DNA of 48,011 nucleotides from Actinomycetes bacterium (lineage in GTDB: Bacteria; Actinomycetota; Actinomycetes; Nanopelagicales; Nanopelagicaceae). The DNA lies in contig JANYCW010000004.1 of NCBI GenBank assembly GCA_025360085.1, positions 1-48,011 of the forward strand, written 5' to 3'. The position numbers and the translations under genes were made by a program. This document shows positions 43,032-48,011 of the stretch, in pieces (the stretch's first letter is position 1; each line of letters begins with the position of its first letter). The notes under the pieces were generated by a model. That model was given only the letters and a program-made list of their open reading frames with translations, made no database searches and had not been told where the DNA came from.

Positions 43032-43229
43032 CTAGCCAATCTCATACTTCGACTTAGCCCCTTGATACTCAAAGAGACCTTCATGTGTTCCTAAAAGCGC
43101 CTTGTCACCAAAGACTTTGATGCTATGAATATGAGAGACCGATCCATATGTGGCCGCATAGCTTAAAGGTGTCCAGATCAAAGCCCCAAAAAGCGCTATA
43201 GCAAGTACCGAAAAAGCAGATTTACGCAT
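43032..43229 (-). pseudogene. BNR/sialidase-like protein, truncated third copy
   Basis: From ATG 43229 it encodes the signal peptide and ATYGSVSHIHSIKVFGDKAL, then stops after KYEIG, giving 65 residues with no BNR repeats. The first 105 bases (43125-43229) are identical to 42039-42143 of the intact gene, while the next ~90 bases are clearly diverged. This mosaic points to recent gene conversion or duplication. Confidence 0.85.
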
Positions 43230-43280
43230 GCGCCAATGGTAACTGCGCGACATAGAAGCGGAGTGTGGGAGTAACCATTA

Positions 43281-43319
43281 TTGACAGATTGTGGTATGCT
43301 TTTTTAGAGATAAAAAGCA
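43281..43319 (+). promoter_or_regulatory. Promoter and palindrome upstream of the mobile mystery pair
   Basis: A consensus -35 TTGACA (43281-43286) lies 18 bases before TAGAGA, a weak -10. An inverted repeat GCTTTTT...AAAAAGC (43299-43319) covers the -10 and is a candidate operator for the HTH protein encoded 30 bases downstream. Confidence 0.55.
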
Positions 43320-43350
43320 GACTTTAATATGTCAAAAAGGAAACGACGGC

Positions 43351-43827
43351 ATGAATCAAGGATCCCGAATCCGTGAGAGACGCACACTCGATAATCGTCT
43401 CAATAAATTCCCACAGAAGGATGAGTTTACCGTACCCAAACGAGGATGGATTAAGTCCATTCGCGAAGCGCTTGGGATGAGCGCGGCCGACCTTGGGCAG
43501 CGCATGGGAATTTCTCGACAATCAGTACTCACACTTGAAGAATCAGAGTCAAATGGCAGGGCAGGAATGGATTCGCTCAAACGCGCAGCCGAAGCCATGG
43601 ACTGTTCCTTTGTATATGCCTTTTTACCTAACTCAACTTTGGAAAATATTCTCCGGCAACAAATCGAAAGGGTAATCACGCAGAGATTGGGAGATGTTTC
43701 TCATTCGATGGGACTTGAAGATCAATTAGCCGAGCTCTCTGATTCAACATACGAGGCGTTAGTAAAAGATCTAATGAACTCTCCGAAAGTTTGGCATTCA
43801 ATTATGCCGAAACACAAGCCAAAGTGA
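43351..43827 (+). CDS. Mobile mystery protein A (XRE-type HTH)
   Basis: 158 residues from ATG 43351, which has AAGGA upstream. The protein matches the 'mobile mystery protein A' family: PKRGWIKSIREALGMSAADL, then GISRQSVLTLEESE (helix-turn-helix, about residues 36-80), then the C-terminal helix DVSHSMGLEDQLAEL. The family always pairs with a Fic protein (mystery protein B) on mobile or accessory DNA and is thought to be a toxin-antitoxin-like unit in which A represses the pair. Here B follows with a 37-bp overlap. A palindrome over the promoter is a likely binding site. Confidence 0.9.
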   Translation: MNQGSRIRERRTLDNRLNKFPQKDEFTVPKRGWIKSIREALGMSAADLGQRMGISRQSVLTLEESESNGRAGMDSLKRAAEAMDCSFVYAFLPNSTLENILRQQIERVITQRLGDVSHSMGLEDQLAELSDSTYEALVKDLMNSPKVWHSIMPKHKPK

Positions 43828-44432
43828 CACCGGAGGATATTTTCTCTGGGTCCTCTGGATCAACTCCCCTGACTGAAGAAGAAAAAGAAGGGTTGATCCC
43901 CCGAGTACTAACTAAGAAATCAGAATTAAATGAGGCAGAACAGGAAAATATTCTCAAAGCCACCATTTGGTTGGATCAATCCAATATGAGTGTTGAACAA
44001 CTTTTAACTTCTAAAGTAATGAAGTCCATTCATGGAAGAATGTTTGGTCACGTATGGCTATGGGCGAAACAAATTAGAAAAACAGATAAAAATATCGGAA
44101 TTGCGTGGTGGGAGATTCCCATTCAACTGGATTCTCTCCTTGCTGACACTCTTGCACAAATAAGAGATACAACTACTTCGAGAAGATCAAATGATGAAAT
44201 CGCCGCTCGGTTTCATCATCGACTTGTTCAAATACATCCTTTCGTAAATGGAAATGGCCGCCATGCACGCCTTGTGACTAACAAACTTCTAAGTATTTTG
44301 GGTGAAGAAGAATTCACTTGGGGAAGCTTAACAAACGACGAGATTGGCACAATTCGGAGTAATTACATCCATGCTTTAAAGAACGGCGATAATCATGACT
44401 TTACTGAATTATTTCAGTTTGTGCGTTCCTAA
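43791..44432 (+). CDS. Mobile mystery protein B (Fic/DOC family)
   Basis: 213 residues from a TTG start inside the end of mystery protein A. MAFNYAET then TPLTEEEKEGLIP matches the family N-terminus, which supports this start. The Fic core is HPFVNGNGRHAR (149-160), with the catalytic His149. The usual Asp/Glu before GNGR is Asn153, as I recall for this subfamily, so AMP-transfer activity may differ from classic Fic. REIWxW-like WLWAKQIRKTDKNIGI precedes it. No internal inhibitory (S/T)xxxE(G/N) helix was noticed. Likely toxin or modifier partner of protein A. Confidence 0.92.
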   Translation: MAFNYAETQAKVTPEDIFSGSSGSTPLTEEEKEGLIPRVLTKKSELNEAEQENILKATIWLDQSNMSVEQLLTSKVMKSIHGRMFGHVWLWAKQIRKTDKNIGIAWWEIPIQLDSLLADTLAQIRDTTTSRRSNDEIAARFHHRLVQIHPFVNGNGRHARLVTNKLLSILGEEEFTWGSLTNDEIGTIRSNYIHALKNGDNHDFTELFQFVRS

Positions 44433-44473
44433 CCTTTTACTTAAAATCCATTCGTCACGCCAACTACACAAAA

Positions 44474-44884
44474 TTAATTTCGTGCGCCCCGAGAATGATA
44501 ACTACGCCACGCACCCGTACTCCACAGCGCCCAGACCACCAGCAGCGGCTGAAACACAAGCCGTACTGCGCGGGCAATATCGCTATTTAATCCAAAGGCA
44601 TCGACACCATTTACATACTGCGAAATATTGCCCCAGAAAACTGCAACAAAGAAAACGGCAGTGGCCCAACCAATCTGTACTCGATACTTCCACAGCACAA
44701 TCAGGCCAACACCAAGTGCAATCTCAACAACCCCTGATACCAACACAACAAGATCGGCATGAGGCTGCAACAACGACGGCACCTGTGCTTGAAACTCAAG
44801 ACGGTTAGTAGTTAGGTGACCAACACCTGAATAAGCAAGCAATGCCCCGAGAAGTACCTGAAACGCTTTCTTAAGTAGATTCAT
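44474..44884 (-). CDS. DoxX-family membrane protein
   Basis: Small integral membrane protein of 136 residues with four predicted helices: FQVLLGALLAYSGVGHL, LVVLVSGVVEIALGVGLIVL, WATAVFFVAVFWGNISQY and VFQPLLVVWALWSTGAW. The GH...L and E...G positions fit DoxX/DoxD-like proteins. Function is unknown; relatives are tied to redox stress in some bacteria. A fragment copy sits at 42377-42542. It converges with the Fic gene. Confidence 0.85.
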   Translation of the reverse strand: MNLLKKAFQVLLGALLAYSGVGHLTTNRLEFQAQVPSLLQPHADLVVLVSGVVEIALGVGLIVLWKYRVQIGWATAVFFVAVFWGNISQYVNGVDAFGLNSDIARAVRLVFQPLLVVWALWSTGAWRSYHSRGARN

Positions 44885-45009
44885 CCCCTTAGTTCACACC
44901 CTTCGCTCTCCAAGATTGCTTTACAAAATTAATCCCGCTGTTCTGTGAAATAGAAGTTAACTTGTCTTTGCAATAGCTCATCTCATTGTGCCTCTAAGCC
45001 AGAAGTCTT

Positions 45010-46314
45010 TCATGGTTGGTCATAAAAGATGTATGGATTGAGGAACTCTCGCTTCATAAGACTTTGCGCTTCATGTGCACCAAGTTGCGCATGATCCGTA
45101 GCCTCTTTCCAATTGTTTTGAATTGTTGAAACCACATGATCGATGATTTCATCGGCGTCCTTAACTGAGAGTTGAAAAGAAGCGGCAGCTTTGCGACACA
45201 GGCTTAGTTGGCTCTGGCGTTGCCCATCTCTGGTAATTGCGATGGCTTGGGACGCGGTTTCACCCGAGCGGGGTTGAGGGGTGAGATCGTATGCTGGAGT
45301 AAGCCGCAGGTGCGTTCCATCCCAGAATGCGGCATGGTTACGAAGATGGTCATCGGTGTTTCCGATACAGACATTGAAAACAACTCTTGTGAAAAGTTCG
45401 TGCAGCGTTGCAGATACTTGATCCCAAGGTCCTTGACGTATTGCCTCGGCTAACTCCGGATAAGAACTATGCCGTGCCTCCATCTCGCTGTAACCCAAAA
45501 TCGTAAGTGCCGAGAGCATCTGCTTGCGTTGCCCTAATGTTGTACGGTCGAAGCGCTCGAGTATGAGAACCTTCTTGCCAGATACCGTCCGTACCTCAGA
45601 GCGCGCGACCTGTATGCCTACGCAATCGGCAAGAAATGTCGCTACGGCCTCAGCCTGTATTACGGGCCGAACGTCGGTGGTGGATGCGAATTTAGCAATT
45701 AGTTCTCTGGTGCCATCAGACAACAGAGCCTTAGGCCTGGCACCTCCAATAGAGGTCCCATGTTCTGCTGCGGCCTCGAGCTCAGTGGGGATGGGTTCAC
45801 CCGACTCGATGAGTGAGGCTGCATTCATCAACTGTTCAAGCGTGGCATTCTCACCTCGGTGCGTGTACTTCGTAGGAGAAGGTTGAAAATCAAGTGCTCC
45901 AATGCGGTTACTTCCTGAGTTTGCCAGATATGTAATCTCGTCTAGGTCATACTCTGGATCTTGAAAAAACCTCTGATTGATGACACGGCGCCCCCAAGCA
46001 TCTGGGGCACAATCACGGATGCAACCATGTAAAGCCAGAGCACTACGTCCCAATTGCGGATCCGATGGATAAATCGGTTCATCCTGAAGTGGAAGTTCTT
46101 GTGGAAAGAGCGAGATTCTCTCATCCACATTCTGATAGCTTCTGGCGTAAGTGAAAGAAAGCACGGTCTCATCCCCGACTTTGCGGTCGGTGGGAGCAAG
46201 AACACCTGCGACCACTGGAGTTATCGAATGTGGAAGCCAGACCCAGACATACAACCTATTAGGAGAGCGAGAATCTGCGCTCGCTAGCTTAGAAATCATT
46301 TGAGATTTTGACAC
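45010..46314 (-). CDS. hipA: HipA-family serine/threonine kinase toxin
   Basis: Type II toxin kinase of 434 residues, normal for HipA. Conserved blocks are the flexible P-loop GTSIGGARPK (186-195), the catalytic NTDDHLRN (319-326) and the metal-binding AYDL (341-344). The N-terminal HipA domain includes GRSALALHGCIRDCAPDAWGR. All key catalytic residues are present, so kinase activity is likely; family members phosphorylate glutamyl- or tryptophanyl-tRNA synthetase. The start overlaps the antitoxin gene by 26 bp. An ATG five codons downstream (MISKL) is an alternative start. Confidence 0.94.
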   Translation of the reverse strand: MSKSQMISKLASADSRSPNRLYVWVWLPHSITPVVAGVLAPTDRKVGDETVLSFTYARSYQNVDERISLFPQELPLQDEPIYPSDPQLGRSALALHGCIRDCAPDAWGRRVINQRFFQDPEYDLDEITYLANSGSNRIGALDFQPSPTKYTHRGENATLEQLMNAASLIESGEPIPTELEAAAEHGTSIGGARPKALLSDGTRELIAKFASTTDVRPVIQAEAVATFLADCVGIQVARSEVRTVSGKKVLILERFDRTTLGQRKQMLSALTILGYSEMEARHSSYPELAEAIRQGPWDQVSATLHELFTRVVFNVCIGNTDDHLRNHAAFWDGTHLRLTPAYDLTPQPRSGETASQAIAITRDGQRQSQLSLCRKAAASFQLSVKDADEIIDHVVSTIQNNWKEATDHAQLGAHEAQSLMKREFLNPYIFYDQP

Positions 46315-46630
46315 TCTTGTGGCGAGTACGCGATGGAAGAAGGGCTAGGCGTAATTGCTGCCTCTCGGCGAGCGCGGCCATAGCCCGCACATCATTGGGT
46401 CCAGTCTCGAACAATGGAATTTGGCAGAGCACTGCAGCCTCTAAAACTGTTCCAACACTGCACGAACCCGCCCCGCCTTCAATTCGAGAAACGAGATTAG
46501 GCGTGACACCGAGGCGCTCGGCTAGATCGGCTGCTGTCCAACCTAATTCTCGCCGCGCGAGTGCGATTTGTGCGCCGAGTGTCCTCAGTGCATACGTCGT
46601 CGATGGCAGATATGCCATCCTCTTCTTCAT
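46289..46630 (-). CDS. hipB: HipB-like XRE antitoxin
   Basis: 113 residues; the HTH is at about 18-70 (LGAQIALARRELGWTAADLAERLGVTPNLVSRIEGG). It is the DNA-binding antitoxin and autorepressor expected for the HipA gene downstream. The last third (ALAERQQLRLALLPSRTRHK) is probably the toxin-contact tail. It precedes and overlaps hipA, as in classical hipBA. Confidence 0.9.
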   Translation of the reverse strand: MKKRMAYLPSTTYALRTLGAQIALARRELGWTAADLAERLGVTPNLVSRIEGGAGSCSVGTVLEAAVLCQIPLFETGPNDVRAMAALAERQQLRLALLPSRTRHKSVKISNDF

Positions 46631-46703
46631 AAATTACCCTTCATAAATCGATTGTAAAGGTACTCTACTACAGTTTTATAAACATTATCGGCCCATTAGG
46701 GGC

Positions 46704-47189
46704 ATGTTTGCAAAGGCCATTAGAACGAATTCCACCCACTCCGTGTTCAGGAGTGAGCAGGTACCTCGATTCGTCAGAACTGATGAGATGACTACGTATC
46801 ATGGAAATAAACGGCTCCCAACGCTCAATGATCCTAAGCCCTTTGATGTCGTTGTCTCGCTCTGTGCATATACATTGCCCGTTGGTTGGTTAGTAAAAGA
46901 GCTGCGCTATGCATTCCCTGACTCAGAGATCAATCCAAAGATGTATGCCGACATTGAACACGTTGCAGACTGGGCCTACACCCAATGGAAAGCCGGTAAG
47001 AGAGTATTAATCAGATGCCAAGCCGGGATGAATCGATCATCGCTCGTCACCTGCCTTGTATTAATGCGCGATGGATGGTCAGCCGCCGATGCAATCGCAT
47101 TGATACGAGGTAAACGCAGTGAGTACGTCTTAAGTAATAAGCACTTTCTTGAGTATGTTGAAAATTGGGTCAGACCTGAATCTGAATAA
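46704..47189 (+). CDS. Dual-specificity phosphatase-like protein
   Basis: 161 residues. The protein-tyrosine-phosphatase loop C-x5-R is CQAGMNR with Cys105 and Arg111, followed by Ser112. The helix after it (SSLVTCLVLMRDGWSAADAI) and IRGKRSEYVLSNKHFLEYV are typical of DSP/PTP folds. The general-acid Asp is not certain. Divergent from hipB, so a link to HipA kinase activity is conceivable but only by position. The start could be one of several Met in the first 30 residues. Confidence 0.85.
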   Translation: MFAKAIRTNSTHSVFRSEQVPRFVRTDEMTTYHGNKRLPTLNDPKPFDVVVSLCAYTLPVGWLVKELRYAFPDSEINPKMYADIEHVADWAYTQWKAGKRVLIRCQAGMNRSSLVTCLVLMRDGWSAADAIALIRGKRSEYVLSNKHFLEYVENWVRPESE

Positions 47190-47252
47190 ATTAGAACACT
47201 CGTTACACAGAGTAGTTTCAATAAAACCTCCCTGAAGTTAAACCCTTTAAAC

Positions 47253-47287
47253 ACAAACAAAAGAGGCCCCGCTAACGCGGCGAGGCC
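47253..47287 (-). terminator. Terminator of the tRNA at 47301-47374
   Basis: On the minus strand GGCCTCGC / GCGGGGCC with a 7-nt loop, then TCTTTTGTTTG. It is equivalent to the hairpin at 42571-42597. Confidence 0.8.
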
Positions 47288-47300
47288 CCAGGTGTGTATA

Positions 47301-47374
47301 TGCCCGTGGTGGGATTCGAACCCACGACCTACCTCTGCGTTAGAGAGTTGCTCTATCCCCTGAGCTACACGGAC
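47301..47374 (-). tRNA. tRNA-like gene, anticodon position reads AAC
   Basis: 74 nt, minus strand. Acceptor GTCCGTG/CACGGGC (one G-U), D stem GCTC/GAGC and T arm GTGGG-TTCGAAT-CCCAC pair well, with discriminator A. The anticodon arm has 18 nt (ACTCT-CTAACGC-AGAGGT) and needs a bulged G in the 3' strand. Loop position 33 is T, and the anticodon would be AAC (valine codon GTT), which is rare in bacteria, so the identity is doubtful. A 12-base direct repeat of its anticodon region lies 122 bases away at 47459-47470. Confidence 0.65.
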
Positions 47375-47458
47375 AGTTGCAAAACTAAGGCAAAACCGTG
47401 ACAACGATTTGGGATTCATACTCGTTTGTGGATAAAGAAATTGTGTTAAGATTAAAAT

Positions 47459-47530
47459 GCGTTAGAGAGTAGTTCATTTCTTGAGTTACAGAATTAAACC
47501 CCGTAGAGATTTCTGCGGGGTTTAGTTTTT
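47459..47530 (+). repeat. Displaced half-tRNA fragment with terminator hairpin
   Basis: GCGTTAGAGAGT (47459-47470) repeats 47337-47348 of the neighbouring tRNA exactly. A degenerate D-arm region TTGAGTTACA (47481-47490) follows. Then a hairpin AAACCCCG / CGGGGTTT (47496-47503, 47516-47523) ends in AGTTTTT. The same order occurs at 42657-42713. Confidence 0.75.
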
Positions 47531-47580
47531 GCGTATTGGTGGCAAAACACTCTAGTTATTCACATCTCATAATTCGTTTC

Positions 47581-47726
47581 TGGGAAATGCGAAAGGCCCG
47601 TCGGAAAAACTCCGACGGACCAGATCAGCTAGCCGACTGAGTTCGCATAAAGCAGTTGGGGCGAGCTTAACAGCCCGGCTCAACTTCACTAATTAAAGCA
47701 GAAATACTCGTCACTCGGAATAGTTA
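47581..47726 (-). repeat. Structured repeat, copy 2 (possible small RNA)
   Basis: Second copy of the element at 42200-42346, in the same orientation and 5.4 kb away. The outer stem ATGCGAA/TTCGCAT and the hairpin CCGTCGG/CCGACGG are kept. The inner hairpin is shortened to TCAG/CTGA, and CGGGC/GCTCG (one G-U on the minus strand) replaces CGGG/CCCG. A fragment of its last ~26 bases recurs at 47196-47222. It lies between two tRNA-like genes and has no start codon downstream. Confidence 0.7.
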
Positions 47727-47766
47727 CACTTCAGCACCAATTAAATAAAACCCGCAATATTAGAAG

Positions 47767-47799
47767 TGGCTCCGCGCAATTAAATTACGCAGAGCCACC
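47767..47799 (-). terminator. Hairpin downstream of the tRNA at 47807-47880
   Basis: GTGGCTC...GAGCCAC with additional GCG/CGC pairing around an AT-rich loop, followed on the minus strand by a mildly T-rich stretch. Probable tRNA terminator. Confidence 0.6.
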
Positions 47800-47806
47800 G
47801 AGGTGG

Positions 47807-47880
47807 TGCCCCCGACAGGATTCGAATCTGCAACCTCTATTTTCGCGAGAAAAGTGCTCTATCCATTGAGCTACGAGGGC
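47807..47880 (-). tRNA. tRNA-like gene with expanded anticodon arm
   Basis: 74 nt, minus strand. Acceptor GCCCTCG/CGGGGGC and D stem GCTC/GAGC pair. The T stem is weakened (GCAGA against CCTGT, losing the invariant G53-C61). The anticodon arm is again 18 nt (CTTTT-CTCGCGA-AAATAG), with one bulge. Position 33 is T and the anticodon would be CGC (alanine codon GCG), but the body does not look like tRNA-Ala. Identity is unsafe; possibly a pseudogene. Confidence 0.55.
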
Positions 47881-47978
47881 ACCTCCGCAAAGTAGTTACT
47901 TCGGTGCGAAGCAGATTTTCAAAAATATTTTAGGTGGATAACTCTGAGACAAAGTTTTTCGTGCTAACCTAACCCTAC

Positions 47979-47994
47979 TTCGCGAGAAAAGTGC
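47979..47994 (+). repeat. Anticodon-arm fragment of the tRNA at 47807-47880
   Basis: TTCGCGAGAAAAGTGC repeats 47842-47857 exactly, 137 bases away in the same orientation. After it the sequence departs from the tRNA (ACGGTAG), and the window ends 17 bases later. Confidence 0.7.
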
Positions 47995-48011
47995 ACGGTA
48001 GTTCCGTTGAT

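Noticed and set aside
41250-48011. CRISPR array or transposase/integrase gene in the repeat-rich end
   Set aside because: Repeats are two- to three-copy and of different kinds with no regular spacing, and no recombinase motif was found in any frame examined.

Overview
The window looks like a chromosomal segment of a small free-living actinobacterium with moderate GC (my visual estimate is the high 40s percent). The style recalls freshwater Nanopelagicales/acI-type genomes. That placement is an inference from tight operons, the divergent pair of lexA and a LysM protein under SOS boxes, an NrdR/NrdJ pair, and scavenging genes for sugars, peptides and amino sugars. No rRNA is present to settle the taxonomy.

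Region 1 (about 0.07-8.7 kb) is a deoxysugar/acid-sugar locus. A carbohydrate ABC importer on the minus strand (binding protein and two permeases, no ATPase) diverges from a plus-strand run. That run holds an enolase-superfamily dehydratase, an L-fuconate dehydratase, an SDR that fits 2-keto-3-deoxy-L-fuconate dehydrogenase, a GntR/FCD regulator and a second acid-sugar dehydratase-like enzyme. Palindromes in the two promoter regions are candidate operators. Region 2 (8.7-16.1 kb, minus) is a six-gene operon: methylcitrate-cycle genes (prpB, prpC, prpD), a glycerate kinase, a 654-residue protein I do not recognise, and a D-2-hydroxyacid dehydrogenase. A LigB-type dioxygenase lies divergently beyond a MarR-like palindrome.

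Region 3 (17.0-18.0 kb) is a gene graveyard with fragments of DUF3800, NYN and nucleotidyltransferase proteins. Region 4 (18.0-27.4 kb) is housekeeping: nrdR-nrdJ with NrdR boxes, a VapBC-like pair, the SOS divergon (LysM cell-division-type protein and lexA), a methyltransferase, moaA, and a molybdenum oxidoreductase next to a secreted Rieske protein. Region 5 (27.5-35.5 kb) is a five-gene peptide/amide ABC operon. Its last gene fuses the ABC ATPase to a complete beta-lactamase-fold hydrolase of the 6-aminohexanoate-dimer hydrolase type. A LysR regulator diverges from it, and a second Rieske protein follows.

Region 6 (35.6-48.0 kb) is accessory DNA. It has an amino-sugar set (nagA, a deleted SIS isomerase gene, a GlcNAc-type kinase) embedded among duplicated and decaying pieces. 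Those include three copies of a BNR/sialidase-like gene, two DinB copies, two DoxX copies, two copies of a structured repeat of about 147 bp, and four tRNA-like genes with displaced tRNA half-fragments. Mobile and toxin-antitoxin cargo sits among them: the 'mobile mystery' A/B pair, HipBA and a dual-specificity phosphatase. The strongest candidates for something new are the ABC-hydrolase fusion and the tRNA-half/structured-repeat system at 42.2-48.0 kb.
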